Below are positions 42,931 to 53,337 of a DNA stretch of 62,971 nt, in pieces. Every line of letters begins with the position of its first letter. The stretch's first letter is position 1. Under the pieces are notes generated by a model that saw only the letters and a list, made by a program, of their open reading frames with translations, did not search any database and was not told where the DNA came from. The translations under genes and the position numbers were made by a program. Origin of the DNA: an uncultured Actinomycetes bacterium (lineage in GTDB: Bacteria > Actinomycetota > Acidimicrobiia > Acidimicrobiales > Microtrichaceae); assembly GCA_903868545.1 (NCBI GenBank), contig CAIPVR010000293.1:1-62971 (forward strand). The letters run 5' to 3'.

Positions 42931-42945
42931 TCTCATCATATGAGA
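42931..42945. promoter_or_regulatory. candidate IclR operator between the regulator gene and leuC
   Basis: TCTCATCATATGAGA is a perfect six-base inverted repeat with a three-base spacer. It is AT-rich in a GC-rich surround and abuts the regulator's -10 (ACGCTA at 42925-42930 on the plus strand). It lies 44 bases before the leuC ATG. Size and symmetry fit an IclR-family dimer site. Confidence 0.65.
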
Positions 42946-42989
42946 CATGGCAACGGTCGGACCCGGCGGCCGGAGAACCAGGAGTGCAC

Positions 42990-44396
42990 ATGGCCGAGAG
43001 CCCGAGGACGCTGGCCCAGAAGGTGTGGGACCGCCACGTGGTGCGCTCCGCGCCCGGGGAGCCGGACCTGCTCTACATCGACCTCCACCTCGTCCACGAG
43101 GTCACCTCCCCGCAGGCCTTCGACGGCCTCCGCATGGCGGCCCGAGGCGTTCGGCGGCCCGAGCTGACCGTGGCGACCGAGGACCACAACGTCCCCACCG
43201 CCGACATCGACCGCCCGATCGCGGACCCGATCTCGCGCAAGCAGGTGGACACGCTGCGGGTGAACACCGGCGAGTTCGGCGTGGTCAACCACCCGATGGG
43301 CTCCGCCGGCCAGGGCATCGTGCACGTGATGGGCCCGGAGCAGGGCCTCACGCTGCCCGGCATGACCATCGTGTGCGGCGACAGCCACACCGCCACCCAC
43401 GGGGCCTTCGGCGCGCTGGCGTTCGGGATCGGCACCTCGGAGGTGGAGCACGTGCTCGCCACCCAGACCCTGCCGCAGCTCCCGCCCAGGTGGCTGGCCG
43501 TCACCGTCGACGGCGAACTGCGGCCCGGCGCGTCGGCGAAGGACGTGATCCTCGCCATCCTCGGGCGCATCGGCACCTCGGGCGGCATGGGCCACGTGGC
43601 CGAGTACCGCGGCTCCGCCATCCGGGCCCTCTCGATGGAGGGCCGCATGACGGTGTGCAACATGAGCATCGAGGCCGGGGCGAAGGCGGGCCTCATCGCC
43701 CCCGACGACACCACCTTCGAGTACCTGCGGGGCCGGCCCCACGCCCCGTCCGGCGACCTGTGGGACGAGGCCGTGGCCGACTGGCGCACGCTGCACACCG
43801 ACGAGGGCGCGGCCTTCGACAAGGAGGTCGTGCTCGACGCGGCGGAGATCGAGCCCTACGTCAGCTGGGGCACGAACCCCGGCCAGGTGGTGCCGATGTC
43901 GGGGCGGGTGCCCTCCCCCGACGACTTCGCGGACCCCACCGAGCGGGCCGCGGCGGAGCGCGCGCTCGAGTACATGGGCCTCACCGCCGGAACGCCGATG
44001 ACGCAGGTGCCGGTCGACACGATCTTCATCGGCTCGTGCACCAACTCGCGCATCGAGGACCTCCGCGCCGCGGCCGACGTGGTGCGCGGCCGCCGGGTCG
44101 CGTCCGGCGTGCGCACCTTCGTCGTGCCGGGCTCCCGGGCCGTGAAGGACCAGGCGGAGGCCGAGGGCCTGCACACGGTCTTCACCGAGGCCGGCTTCGA
44201 CTGGCGTGAACCGGGGTGCTCGATGTGCCTCGCGATGAACCCCGACAAGCTCGCCCCCGGCGAGCGGTCCGCCTCCACCTCGAACCGCAACTTCGAGGGC
44301 CGCCAGGGCCGCGGTGGCCGCACCCACCTGGTGTCGCCCGCCGTCGCCGCCGCCACCGCGGTCGCCGGCCACTTCGCCACCCCCGACGACCTCTGA
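42990..44396 (+). CDS. leuC: 3-isopropylmalate dehydratase large subunit
   Basis: This aconitase-family [4Fe-4S] enzyme isomerises isopropylmalate (leucine) and citramalate (isoleucine via CimA). The 468-residue subunit has [47 protein letters not shown] (first cluster Cys) and [13 protein letters not shown] (remaining two Cys). The ATG at 42990 is preferred over GTG 42984 because GGAG ends five bases before it. leuD follows after 12 bases. Confidence 0.97.
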   Translation: MAESPRTLAQKVWDRHVVRSAPGEPDLLYIDLHLVHEVTSPQAFDGLRMAARGVRRPELTVATEDHNVPTADIDRPIADPISRKQVDTLRVNTGEFGVVNHPMGSAGQGIVHVMGPEQGLTLPGMTIVCGDSHTATHGAFGALAFGIGTSEVEHVLATQTLPQLPPRWLAVTVDGELRPGASAKDVILAILGRIGTSGGMGHVAEYRGSAIRALSMEGRMTVCNMSIEAGAKAGLIAPDDTTFEYLRGRPHAPSGDLWDEAVADWRTLHTDEGAAFDKEVVLDAAEIEPYVSWGTNPGQVVPMSGRVPSPDDFADPTERAAAERALEYMGLTAGTPMTQVPVDTIFIGSCTNSRIEDLRAAADVVRGRRVASGVRTFVVPGSRAVKDQAEAEGLHTVFTEAGFDWREPGCSMCLAMNPDKLAPGERSASTSNRNFEGRQGRGGRTHLVSPAVAAATAVAGHFATPDDL

Positions 44397-44408
44397 GAGG
44401 GAGCACCC

Positions 44409-45002
44409 ATGGAACCCGTCAGGATCATCACCGGCAGGGGCGTCCCCCTCGACCGCTCCGACGTCGACACCGACCAGATCATCCCGTCCGACTGGCTCAA
44501 GCGTGTCGAGCGCACCGGCTTCGAGGCCGGACTGTTCTCCGAATGGCGCGACGACCGCGACTTCGTCCTCAACCGCGAGGAGTACCAGGGCGCCAACATC
44601 CTGGTGGCCGGCACCAACTTCGGCACCGGCTCCAGCCGTGAGCACGCGGTGTGGGCCATCCAGCAGTACGGGTTCGACGCCGTGGTCTCGCCCCGCTTCG
44701 GCGACATCTTCCGCAACAACGCGACCAAGAACGGGCTGGTGCCCGTGCAGGTGAGCCCCGAGGTGGGGCGCACGCTGATCGAGGCGCTGGAGGCCGACCC
44801 GACCCTGGAACTGACCGTCGACGTGGAGCGGCGCGTGCTCGAGGCCCCCGCGATCGGGCTCGTGGCCGAGTTCCCCCTCGACGACGCCATCGTGCACCGG
44901 TTCGTGAACGGCCTCGACGACATCGGCCTCACGCTGCAGCACGAGGCCGAGATCACCGCGTACGAGTCCCGCCGGCCGGCCTGGATGCCCACCTCGGCCT
45001 GA
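44409..45002 (+). CDS. leuD: 3-isopropylmalate dehydratase small subunit
   Basis: The 197-residue swivelling subunit completes the active site of LeuC. Signature segments are DVDTDQIIPSDWLKRVERTGFEAGLFSEWR, NILVAGTNFGTGSSREHAVWAI and VVSPRFGDIFRNNATKNGLVPV. A GAGGGAG ribosome-binding site precedes its ATG. It is the second and apparently last gene of the leuCD unit; the next gene begins 102 bases on with its own ribosome-binding site. Confidence 0.97.
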   Translation: MEPVRIITGRGVPLDRSDVDTDQIIPSDWLKRVERTGFEAGLFSEWRDDRDFVLNREEYQGANILVAGTNFGTGSSREHAVWAIQQYGFDAVVSPRFGDIFRNNATKNGLVPVQVSPEVGRTLIEALEADPTLELTVDVERRVLEAPAIGLVAEFPLDDAIVHRFVNGLDDIGLTLQHEAEITAYESRRPAWMPTSA

Positions 45003-45104
45003 GCCGGGGCGCCGCCACCACAGCCCCTGGCCGCGCCCCGGCGGGGGAACCGAATCGGCACCACGGTCGTCGGACCCGTCGGAGACCACTCCGAAGGGAC
45101 GACC

Positions 45105-47057
45105 ATGGCACCGGCACACCGAGACCCCACCCGCCGCGACCGCACCCCCCGCGACCGGCCCCGCCCCGACGCCCGGGGGCGCACGCTGCTCGTCGGAGTG
45201 GCCCTGTGCGCCACTGCCCTCCTCGGCGCGTGCACCGTGGACCTGCCCGCACCCGGCGGGAGCGCCGGCACCACACCGATCGGCCTCGTCCGCGCCGGCA
45301 GCTGCGGGGAGCTCCGGTCACGGGTGGCCGTCACCGGTCGGTCCGGCACGTGGGCCCTGGAGGACCGCACCGAGGACGGAGTCGCGTCCGCCGGGGCGCT
45401 GAACCGTGCCCCGGTGACAGGAGCCGCACCGAGCACGGCGACCGCAGCGGGAGAGGTGGTGGCCGGGACGAACGTGCAGGAGGTCGGCGTCGACGAGTCG
45501 GACCTCGTGGCCACCGACGGCCGGCGGATCGTCGCCGTGACCGACGGGCTGCTCAGGGTCGTGGAGCTCGACGGCACCCCGGCCGTCGACGGCCGCCTCG
45601 ACCTCACGGCGGCCGGCGCCACCGAGGTGCTGCTCGACGGCGACCGCGCCCTCGTCGTGGGCGAGAACGGCGAGGTCACCCTCACCCTGGTGGACCTCGT
45701 GGCCGACGGCGGACCCCGGGTGCTCCGCCAGCGGTCGGTGGAGGGGACCCTCGCCGCCGTGCGCCGCCACGACGGGACGACGCGGGTGGTGGTGCGCTCC
45801 TGGCCCACGCCGGAGGTCCCCATGCCCCTGGCCGAGGGCCGCCCCCTCGGACGCTGCGCCGACGTCCTCGTGCCGGCGGGCACCCCTGCGGACACCGCGG
45901 GTGCCGGAACCGGGCCGGGGGTCGCGCCGGACGTGGCGCCGCTCGGTCGCACCACCGTGCTCACCCCCGATGCCGGACTCGAGGACCTCCGGCCCGTGAC
46001 CGTGGCCGCACCTGCGGACGCGGTCTACGCCTCCCCGACCACCCTGTTCGTGGCCGGGACCACGTGGGACAGCACCTCGGTCCGCACCGCGGTGCACCGC
46101 TTCGACCTCACCGGCGACGGACCGGCCCGTTACACGGGCAGCGGGTCGGCCGAGGGTTCGCTGCTCGACCGCTACTCGCTGTCGGAGGACCGCGGCGACC
46201 TCCGGGTGGTCACCACCGTGCAGCCGACGGGCCCCACGCCGATGGCCGGCGGGGACGATCCCCGGGACGGGCCCACCGTCACCGAGGCGGTCCCCGTGTC
46301 GCGCGGCCGCCTCACCGTGCTGCGGCCCGGCGGTGACGGCACCCTGGTCGAGGTGGGCCGTCTGGACGGACTGGGACCGAACGAGTCGGTGCAGGCGGTG
46401 CGGTTCATGGGCGGGCGCGCCTACGTGGTCACCTTCCGCCGCACCGACCCGCTCTTCGCCCTGGACCTGTCGGACCCGACCGCACCACGGGTGCTGGGAG
46501 AGCTGAAGGTGCCCGGGTTCAGTGAGTACCTCCACCCCGTGGGCGACGGGCTGCTCATGGGCATCGGCTCGGACGCCGATCCCGCCACCGGGGTGGTGAC
46601 CGGAGCGAAGGTGTCGCTGTTCGACGTCCGCGACCCGGCGTCGCCCCGGGAGCTCGACACGCTGGTGGTGCCCGATGCCCGTTCCGAGGTGGCGGACGAG
46701 CCGCGGGCGTTCACGTGGGACCCCGTGCACGGCCAGGCCGTGGTGCCCCTCGAGCGCTGGGGTGCCGCACCCAGGGGTGGGCCGGTCGCGGACCCCGGAC
46801 CGGCGGTCGGACCCGGACCGGCGGTCGGACCCGGACCGCTGGTCGACGGGGACCGGTGGGCCGCCGTGCTCGGGGTGGAGGAGGACCGCCTGGTCGCCCG
46901 CGGGGAGTTGCGCCACGCCGTCGGCGGGGCGGGCACCACGGCGACGATCCGGCGATCGGTGGTGGTCGATGACGACCTGTGGACCGTGTCGTCGGCGGGT
47001 CTCGGTCGCACCGACGCCCGCACCCCCACCACCCTCACCCTCCTCCGCTGGGAATAG
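45105..47057 (+). CDS. secreted beta-propeller lipoprotein (PF09826 type)
   Basis: The 650-residue protein has a signal with lipobox LLGAC (cysteine about residue 45). It has the family hallmark TNVQEVGVDESDLVATDG at about residues 123-140, followed by repeated four-stranded blades to the C-terminus (VRFMGGRAYVVTFRRTDPLFALDLSDP, YLHPVGDGLLMGIG). The family is exported and thought to bind peptides or polysaccharide, but no activity is known. A Pro/Gly linker built from an 18-base tandem repeat (PAVGPG, near 46792-46845) interrupts the last blades. ATG at 45105 follows GAAGGGACGACC. Confidence 0.85.
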   Translation: MAPAHRDPTRRDRTPRDRPRPDARGRTLLVGVALCATALLGACTVDLPAPGGSAGTTPIGLVRAGSCGELRSRVAVTGRSGTWALEDRTEDGVASAGALNRAPVTGAAPSTATAAGEVVAGTNVQEVGVDESDLVATDGRRIVAVTDGLLRVVELDGTPAVDGRLDLTAAGATEVLLDGDRALVVGENGEVTLTLVDLVADGGPRVLRQRSVEGTLAAVRRHDGTTRVVVRSWPTPEVPMPLAEGRPLGRCADVLVPAGTPADTAGAGTGPGVAPDVAPLGRTTVLTPDAGLEDLRPVTVAAPADAVYASPTTLFVAGTTWDSTSVRTAVHRFDLTGDGPARYTGSGSAEGSLLDRYSLSEDRGDLRVVTTVQPTGPTPMAGGDDPRDGPTVTEAVPVSRGRLTVLRPGGDGTLVEVGRLDGLGPNESVQAVRFMGGRAYVVTFRRTDPLFALDLSDPTAPRVLGELKVPGFSEYLHPVGDGLLMGIGSDADPATGVVTGAKVSLFDVRDPASPRELDTLVVPDARSEVADEPRAFTWDPVHGQAVVPLERWGAAPRGGPVADPGPAVGPGPAVGPGPLVDGDRWAAVLGVEEDRLVARGELRHAVGGAGTTATIRRSVVVDDDLWTVSSAGLGRTDARTPTTLTLLRWE

Positions 47058-47120
47058 GGGTCCTCAGGGCGCTCAGGGCGCCCCGAGCCGCCGAGAACGC
47101 AGGACGGCCCGGGCGGCGGC

Positions 47121-48683
47121 TCAGGCGGTGATCGCCGTGACCGACACGATCCCGTCGACGCGGCGCAACTCGTCCTGGGCCGCCTCGGGCACGTCGCGGT
47201 CGGTGGCGCACACCATGAGGGCCTTCGCCCCGTCGGGCGAACTTCCCACCGCCATGTCGTCGATGTTCACGCCGGCCGCTCCGAGCACCGAACCGACGTG
47301 CCCGATCATCCCCGGACGGTCGTCGTTGCGCACCACGAGCAGGTGGTGCGCGGGCGGCACGTCCACGGTGTGGTCGTCGATCAGCACCAGCGTGGGCACC
47401 GAACGGAGGCCGGTCAGCGTGCCGGCCACGCTGCGGCCGCCGGAACGGACGGTCACCAAGTTCACGTAGTCACGGGTGGTGGTGGTGGCCGTGGGGCGCA
47501 CCTCGATGCCCTGCTCCTCCGCCACCGCCGGCGCGTTCACGTAGCTGACCGGCTCCCCGGACACCGCCGAGAAGAAGCCCTTGAGCACGCTGAGGGTGAG
47601 GATGCGCGTGTCGTACTCGGCGATCTGGCCCTGGTACTCGATCTCCAGCGGCTCGTCGCAGCGCCCGGCCAGCCCGGCGAACACCCGGCCGAGCTGCTCC
47701 GCGAGCGGCAGGTAGGGCCGGACCGTCTCCGACGCCTCGGCCGCGCTCACGTTCACCGCGAACGGCACGAAGTCGCCGGCCAGCGCGAGGCCGACCATCT
47801 CGGCGATCGTGTCGCCCGCCTTGTCCTGGGCCTCCGCGGTGGAGGCGCCGAGGTGCGGCGTCACGACCACGCTGTCGAGCTCGAACAGCGGCGACTCGGT
47901 GGTGGGTTCGGTGGCGAACACGTCGAGCGCGGCCCCGGCGATCCGGCCCTCCCGTATGGCGTCGGCCAGCGCCGACTCGTCCACGATGCCGCCCCGGGCC
48001 ACGTTGACGATGCGCAGCGACGGCTTGGCCCGGGCCAGCAGCTCGGCACCCACGAGGCCCACCGTCTCGGGGGTGCGGGCCAGGTGCAGCGTGATGAAGT
48101 CGGCCCGCTCCACGAGCTCCTCGATCGACACCAGCTCCACGTTGATCTGGCGCGCACGCTCCGGCGACACGAAGGGGTCGTAGGCGATCAGCTTCATGCC
48201 GAAGGCCATCGCCCGCTGGGCCACCAGCTTCCCGATCCGGCCGAGGCCGATGATGCCGAGCACCTTGTCGGACAGCTCCACGCCCTCCCACTTCGAGCGC
48301 TCCCACCGGCCCGCCTTCAGCGCGGCGTGGGCCTGGGGAACGTTGCGGGCCTGGCTGAGCAGTAGCGCCATGGTGTGCTCCGCCGCCGAGAGCGTGTTGC
48401 TCTGCGGCGCGTTCACCACCATCACACCGCGTTCGGTCGCTGCGGCGACGTCCACGTTGTCGAGCCCGATCCCCGCCCGGCCGACCACCACCAGGTCCCG
48501 GCCGGCCTCCAGCACCTCGCGGGTGACCGTGGTGGCCGAACGGATGATGAGCGCGTGGGCACCCGGCACCACCTCGAGCAGCTGCTCCGGCGTCAGGTCG
48601 AGCTGCACGTCGACCTCGTGGCCGGCGTCGCGCAGCCGGTCCAGCCCGCCCTCGGCGATCTTCTCGGTGACCAGGACTCGCAT
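47121..48683 (-). CDS. serA: D-3-phosphoglycerate dehydrogenase
   Basis: This is the first enzyme of serine synthesis, with 520 residues: the long actinobacterial form with an allosteric-substrate-binding (ASB) domain plus C-terminal ACT domain. Motifs are RAGIGLDNVDV, the NAD loop GIIGLGRIGKLVAQRA, VARGGIVDESALADA and the catalytic His in VVTPHLGASTAEAQ. The ASB domain spans about residues 315-445, and the ACT domain ends the protein (HLLVVRNDDRPGMIGHVGSVL). The ATG at 48681-48683 has AGGA eight bases upstream; an ATG three codons earlier is possible. Serine feedback through the ACT/ASB domains is expected. Confidence 0.96.
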   Translation of the reverse strand: MRVLVTEKIAEGGLDRLRDAGHEVDVQLDLTPEQLLEVVPGAHALIIRSATTVTREVLEAGRDLVVVGRAGIGLDNVDVAAATERGVMVVNAPQSNTLSAAEHTMALLLSQARNVPQAHAALKAGRWERSKWEGVELSDKVLGIIGLGRIGKLVAQRAMAFGMKLIAYDPFVSPERARQINVELVSIEELVERADFITLHLARTPETVGLVGAELLARAKPSLRIVNVARGGIVDESALADAIREGRIAGAALDVFATEPTTESPLFELDSVVVTPHLGASTAEAQDKAGDTIAEMVGLALAGDFVPFAVNVSAAEASETVRPYLPLAEQLGRVFAGLAGRCDEPLEIEYQGQIAEYDTRILTLSVLKGFFSAVSGEPVSYVNAPAVAEEQGIEVRPTATTTTRDYVNLVTVRSGGRSVAGTLTGLRSVPTLVLIDDHTVDVPPAHHLLVVRNDDRPGMIGHVGSVLGAAGVNIDDMAVGSSPDGAKALMVCATDRDVPEAAQDELRRVDGIVSVTAITA

Positions 48684-48720
48684 GGCGGCCATCCTGCCCG
48701 AGCCCGGAACGGCCCGGCCA

Positions 48721-48768
48721 GCCCGCGACCCGGCCAGCCCGCGACCCGGCCCGCCCGCGACCCGGCCC
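48721..48768. repeat. 16-base tandem repeat in the serA upstream region
   Basis: Three adjacent 16-base units of GCCCGCGACCCGGCCA/C (48721-48736, 48737-48752, 48753-48768) are flanked by partial units on both sides. It lies between the divergent starts of serA and the oxidoreductase gene at 48833. Confidence 0.85.
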
Positions 48769-48832
48769 GCCCCCGGCCACACCGCGTCCACCCCGCTGCG
48801 CCGTGCCCCCCGGGGCGTGGCAGCATCCGGGG

Positions 48833-49837
48833 GTGGACGACGTGAACGGCGGGGACGACCGCAGCGACGTGGTCGTGGTGGGTGCCGGGCTCTCGGGCCT
48901 GGCCGCAGCGCGGTCGCTCGAGGCCGACGGTATCCGGGTGACCGTGCTCGACAAGGGGCGCTCCGTCGGCGGGCGCCTCGCCACCCGGCGGATCCTCGAC
49001 GCCCGGCTCGACCACGGCGCCCAGTTCTTCACCCAGCGCGGCCAGGAGATGGCGTCGTTGGTGGACGAACTCGACCGGGCAGGTGTGCTCCGGACCTGGT
49101 GCCGGGGGTTCGGCGTCGAGGACGGCCATCCCCGCTACGTGGTGGACGGCGGGATGAACGGCCTCGCGAAGTTCCTCGCCGCCGGCCTCACCGACGTCCG
49201 CACCGGCACCGAGGTCCGGGCCGTCCGGCGGGTCGACGGCGGCTGGAGGACCGAATGGGACGACGGCGCGGTGACGGCCCCCTCGCTCCTGCTGACCGCG
49301 CCGGTGCCGCAGACCCTAGCCCTCCTCGACGCCGGGGGCGTGGCGCTGGATCCCGGCATCCGGCCGGCGCTGGAGACCATCGACTACGACGCCGCCATCG
49401 CACTGCTGGTGGTCCTCGACGGCCCGCCGGCCCTGCCCTCGCCGGGAGCGGTGAAGCCGACGGGCGGGCCGTTCGCCTTCGTGGCCGACAACGCGGCCCG
49501 GCTCGGCAACGGCCGCCACGCGCTCACCCTGCACTGCACCGCCCGCTACAGCCGGACCCACCTCGACGACGACCCGGAGCGGCTGGGCGAGGAACTCCTC
49601 CGGGCCGCGCTCACGCACACCGGCGGCGCGGGCATCGCCGAGGTGCAGCTCAAGAAGTGGCGGTACGCGGCGCCGCGGACCCTGTGGCCCGAGCCGTGCT
49701 GCGTGGGGGTCGACGGTGACGAGCCGTTGGTGCTGGCCGGTGACGCCTTCGACGGGCCCCGGGTGGAGGGCGCCTACGTGTCCGGGCTGGCGGCGGGCGT
49801 GGCGTTGCGGCGGGGCCGCCTCAGCGTCGGAGGGTGA
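48833..49837 (+). CDS. FAD-dependent oxidoreductase, renalase/amine-oxidase-like
   Basis: This 334-residue flavoprotein has an N-terminal Rossmann motif DVVVVGAGLSGLAAARSLEADG, then VLDKGRSVGGRLATRR and DHGAQFFTQRG, which are typical of bacterial renalase-like enzymes. The C-terminal FAD closure is LVLAGDAFDGPRVEGAYVSGLAAG. The probable role is oxidation of an NAD(P)H isomer or small amine. GTG 48833 follows CAGCAT at six bases. Its last 17 bases overlap the end of the convergent peptidase gene. Confidence 0.82.
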   Translation: MDDVNGGDDRSDVVVVGAGLSGLAAARSLEADGIRVTVLDKGRSVGGRLATRRILDARLDHGAQFFTQRGQEMASLVDELDRAGVLRTWCRGFGVEDGHPRYVVDGGMNGLAKFLAAGLTDVRTGTEVRAVRRVDGGWRTEWDDGAVTAPSLLLTAPVPQTLALLDAGGVALDPGIRPALETIDYDAAIALLVVLDGPPALPSPGAVKPTGGPFAFVADNAARLGNGRHALTLHCTARYSRTHLDDDPERLGEELLRAALTHTGGAGIAEVQLKKWRYAAPRTLWPEPCCVGVDGDEPLVLAGDAFDGPRVEGAYVSGLAAGVALRRGRLSVGG

Positions 49838-51968
49838 GGCGGCGGTCCACGCCGTGGGGCCGGAAACCGAGCACCTCCCCGTAGAACGCCAGCTCCGACT
49901 CGAGCGCCTCCACGATCGTGGCGGCGCGCCGGAACCCGTGGCCCTCGTCGGGGAACACCACGAGCGCGTGCGGGACCGAGCGCGCCGCGAGCGCAGCGGT
50001 CAACACCTCCGCCTGTGAGAGGGGCACCACACGGTCCTCCTCGCCCTGGAGCAGCAGGACGGGGACGCGGATGCGCGCCACGTTCGTGAGTGGCGAGCGC
50101 TCCCGGTAGCGCTCGGCCTCCTCGGGCAGCGGACCGACGAGGCCGTCGAGGTAGCGCGACTCGAACTTGTGGGTGTCCTCCGCCAGGGTCCGCAGGTCGG
50201 TCACGCCGTAGAGGCTGCAGGCCGCCGCGAACGCGTCCGGTCCGGCCGTGTCACCGGCAGCGCTGAGGTCGTCGGGCCGGCACAGCGCGGCGAGGGCCGT
50301 GAAACCCCCGGCCGACCCGCCCCGGATCACGCAGCGAGCCGGATCCACCCGACCCTCCGCCGCCAGCCACCGCACGGCGGCCACGCAGTCGGCCACGTCG
50401 ACGACGCCCCACCCGCCGCGCAGGAGGTCACGGAAGCCACGGCCGTAGCCGGTCGATCCGCGGTAGTTCACCTCGAGCACCGCCACGCCGCGGGTGGTCC
50501 AGAACTGCACCGAGGCCGACAGCTCGGCCCGGGCCGCGGCGGTGGGGCCGCCGTGGATGCGCACCACGAGGGGCGGCGCACCGCCCGCGGGACCCTCGAC
50601 CGTCGACGACGTCGGCGGGTAGAAGAGCCCGTGCGCGACGCGCCCGACCGACCCGTCGGCCCCCTCGGGACCGTCGACGGTGGGGAAGGTCACGTGCTCG
50701 GGGACGGCGACGTCCTCCGGCGGCACCGCCATCGGGGCGTCGCGCAGGTCGACCGGCTCGCCGCCGTCGAGGTCGAGCAGCCGGACCGAGGTGGGCAGGC
50801 GCACCCCACCGGCCACGAGTGCCACCCGGTGCCCCGACACCGCCACGTGCTCCACGTGGGTGAGGCCGCCCCCGTCGAGCGGTGCACTCGTCCCGTCGGC
50901 CGGATCGCCCACACGGAGCGAGTCCAGGCCGTCCGCAGCCGCCGCGAACACCACCCGCCCGTCGTCGGTGAAGCCGTACCGCGATCCGCCCGACACCCAC
51001 CGCGGCTCGCCCACCTCCTCGGCACGGTCGAACACGGGCACCGTGACGTCCCCCGCCCCCTCGGCCGGGAGGCCCCGGGTGCCGGCGCGGTGCAGGTGCC
51101 AGTGGTCCGTGGCGTCGTCGCACCACCACAGTTCGCCGTCCGGCGACCAGACGGGGAGGCATGCGGCGACGGCCCGACCCAGCGCGGTGGCCCGTGCATC
51201 CGCGTGACCGCCGGCCACCCGGCGGTCCGCCACCACCCGGGGCGGCCCACCGTCGGGGGACTCGAGCCGGCCGGCCCACAGCTCGGCGGCGTCCCACGGC
51301 AGGTCGGGATGGTCCCACTGCAGCCACGCCAGCTCCGTCCCCTCGGGTGACACCGCCGGCGCCGCCACGAAGTCCGGCCCGCCCACGAGCACGGTCGCGG
51401 CCACCGGCGCCGGGCCCTCGCCCTCGTCACCACCCTCGTCCCCGTCACCGTGCCCTGCTGCTGGCACCGGGAGCACGGCGAGTTCGTTCACCGGTTCCGC
51501 GGCGCCGGGCGCGGCTGCGCCGTGCCGCTCCCGTTCGCAGACGATCCAGCGACCGTCCGGTGTGACCACCCCTGCGGCGTGACGCACCGATCGACCGGCA
51601 CCGGGCGGGGTGAGGGCACTCGCCCGGTCGCCGAGCAGTTCCACCACCGCCTGCGTGGCGGCGTCCACACCGAAGACCCGGCTGCCGGCATGCCACCAGC
51701 TGCCGCCGCCGTATTCGTTCACCGCGCTCCTGCAGGAGCCGTCCGGCGGTCCCTCGTCCGACACGGTCGCGTCGGCGACCGGCGCCGCCCGGCACACCAC
51801 CCCTCGGCCACCCTCGTCGGGACGCACCTCCAGCCAGCGGACGACCTCCCGGCCCCGGAGGTCGACGCCGAAGCCCACACCGTCGAAGCGCACCGACCCG
51901 GCGGCCGCGGCGGCCGGCTCCAGCGGGGAGGGCCACTCCCCGTAGGGCAGGACCGCCCGATCCGTCAC
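49821..51968 (-). CDS. S9 family prolyl-oligopeptidase-like peptidase
   Basis: The 715-residue protein has an N-terminal seven-bladed beta-propeller (about residues 1-430) and a C-terminal alpha/beta-hydrolase domain. The catalytic triad is visible: Ser in [18 protein letters not shown], Asp in [11 protein letters not shown], His in [10 protein letters not shown]. The oxyanion/entry motif [15 protein letters not shown] and [15 protein letters not shown] also match acylaminoacyl-peptidase/DPP-type S9 enzymes. No signal peptide is present, so it is cytosolic. The GTG start overlaps the stop of the upstream aminotransferase as GTGA. A Gly/Asp/Glu-rich insertion lies near residues 170-190. Confidence 0.88.
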   Translation of the reverse strand: MTDRAVLPYGEWPSPLEPAAAAAGSVRFDGVGFGVDLRGREVVRWLEVRPDEGGRGVVCRAAPVADATVSDEGPPDGSCRSAVNEYGGGSWWHAGSRVFGVDAATQAVVELLGDRASALTPPGAGRSVRHAAGVVTPDGRWIVCERERHGAAAPGAAEPVNELAVLPVPAAGHGDGDEGGDEGEGPAPVAATVLVGGPDFVAAPAVSPEGTELAWLQWDHPDLPWDAAELWAGRLESPDGGPPRVVADRRVAGGHADARATALGRAVAACLPVWSPDGELWWCDDATDHWHLHRAGTRGLPAEGAGDVTVPVFDRAEEVGEPRWVSGGSRYGFTDDGRVVFAAAADGLDSLRVGDPADGTSAPLDGGGLTHVEHVAVSGHRVALVAGGVRLPTSVRLLDLDGGEPVDLRDAPMAVPPEDVAVPEHVTFPTVDGPEGADGSVGRVAHGLFYPPTSSTVEGPAGGAPPLVVRIHGGPTAAARAELSASVQFWTTRGVAVLEVNYRGSTGYGRGFRDLLRGGWGVVDVADCVAAVRWLAAEGRVDPARCVIRGGSAGGFTALAALCRPDDLSAAGDTAGPDAFAAACSLYGVTDLRTLAEDTHKFESRYLDGLVGPLPEEAERYRERSPLTNVARIRVPVLLLQGEEDRVVPLSQAEVLTAALAARSVPHALVVFPDEGHGFRRAATIVEALESELAFYGEVLGFRPHGVDRRLTLRR

Positions 51969-53173
51969 CCGGCGGCCAGGCGCTGGATGCGGGCGATGCC
52001 CTCCTCGAGATCGGCGTCGCCGAGGGCGAAGGAGAACCGCGCGTAGCCGGGCGAGTCGAAGGCCTCCCCCGGCACGAACGCCACCTTGGCCCGCTCCAGC
52101 ACCAGGTCGGCCAACTCGAGGGTGGTCGCCGCGGTGGCGCCGCCGAGGTCGCGGCCGAGCAGGCCCGTCATGTTCGGGTAGGCGTAGAACGCGCCCTGCG
52201 GCTCGATGCAGGTGACGCCGTCGATGTCGTTCAGCATCCCGTGGATCACCCGTCGACGGCGGTCGAAGGTGGCCCGCATCTCCTCCACGGCCGACAGGTC
52301 GCCCGACACCGCGGCCAGCGCCGCCATCTGCGACACGTTGGCCACGTTGGAGCTCAGGTGGCTCTGGAGGTTCGACACCGCGGCCACCACGTCGGCGGGC
52401 GCGATCATCCAGCCGACCCGCCACCCGGTCATGGCGTAGGTCTTCGCGACGCCGTTGAGGATCACGCACTGGTCCGCGAGCTCGGGGACCAGTGCGAGGA
52501 TCGAGTGGTGCTCGTGGCCGCCGTAGGTGAGGTGCTCGTAGATCTCGTCGGTGAGGACCATCACGCCGTGCTCGAGCGCCCAGCGACCGATGGCCGTCAT
52601 CTCCTCGGCCGGGTAGACGCTGCCCGTGGGGTTCGACGGCGACACGAACACGAGCGCCTTGGTGCGCGGGGTGCGGGCCGCCTCGAGTTGCTCCACGGTC
52701 ACCCGGAAGTCGGTGGCCTCCGTGGTGGGCAGCACCACCGGCACGCCACCGGCGAGGCGGATCGGCTCGGGGTACGTGGTCCAGTAGGGGGCGGGCAGGA
52801 GGACCTCGTCGCCGTCGTCGACCACGGCCAGGATCGCTTCGTACACGGCCTGCTTGCCGCCGTTGGTGACCACCACCTGCGAGGGCGCCACCTCCACGCC
52901 GGAGTCGCGGAGGGTCTTCGCCGCCACCGCCTCCCGCAGCTCGGGCAGTCCGGGCGCCGGGGTGTAACGGTGGTTGCGGGGGTCGTGGCAGGCCGCCACC
53001 GCGGCCTCCACGATGTAGTCGGGCGTGGCGAAGTCGGGTTCGCCGGCACCGAAGCCGATCACCGGCTCCCCCGCCGCCTTCAGCGCCTTGGCCTTCGCGT
53101 CCACCGCCAGGGTGGCGGACGGGGCGATGGCGGCGACTCGTCGGGCGATGCGGCCCGTGGCGGGTGTGCTCAT
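51965..53173 (-). CDS. aspartate/aromatic-type aminotransferase, class I fold
   Basis: This PLP enzyme of 402 residues is probably aspartate transaminase of the Igamma/Ib type. Features are [62 protein letters not shown] and the Schiff-base Lys in [18 protein letters not shown]. The substrate Arg is in [13 protein letters not shown] at 53171-53173 has a TAGCGT -10 seven bases upstream, so a leaderless transcript is likely. It is divergent from serC, another transaminase. Confidence 0.9.
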   Translation of the reverse strand: MSTPATGRIARRVAAIAPSATLAVDAKAKALKAAGEPVIGFGAGEPDFATPDYIVEAAVAACHDPRNHRYTPAPGLPELREAVAAKTLRDSGVEVAPSQVVVTNGGKQAVYEAILAVVDDGDEVLLPAPYWTTYPEPIRLAGGVPVVLPTTEATDFRVTVEQLEAARTPRTKALVFVSPSNPTGSVYPAEEMTAIGRWALEHGVMVLTDEIYEHLTYGGHEHHSILALVPELADQCVILNGVAKTYAMTGWRVGWMIAPADVVAAVSNLQSHLSSNVANVSQMAALAAVSGDLSAVEEMRATFDRRRRVIHGMLNDIDGVTCIEPQGAFYAYPNMTGLLGRDLGGATAATTLELADLVLERAKVAFVPGEAFDSPGYARFSFALGDADLEEGIARIQRLAAG

Positions 53174-53180
53174 GGGCCGA

Positions 53181-53186
53181 ACGCTA
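53181..53186 (-). promoter_or_regulatory. -10 box of the aminotransferase gene (leaderless)
   Basis: TAGCGT on the minus strand ends seven bases before the ATG at 53173. The remaining 150 bases to serC hold no gene. Confidence 0.45.
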
Positions 53187-53337
53187 GCGGCGCCGCCCCG
53201 GGGCGCCGGAACCGGATTCCCGACCGGTCCCGGGCCGCGACCCCGGCCGACGGCTCCGCCCGGCCCACCGGTCGGGCGCGCCGCACTCCCGGTCAACCGG
53301 TTCGCCGTCGCCGCCGACGGCCGCGACACTTGTGGCC

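Noticed and set aside
40603-43167. 854-codon plus-strand frame opposite DUF6351 and the IclR gene
   Set aside because: Antisense shadow; both minus-strand genes have signal peptide or helix-turn-helix evidence.
48721-48768. Possible CRISPR array from three 16-base units
   Set aside because: The units are directly adjacent with no spacers, and no cas gene is present.
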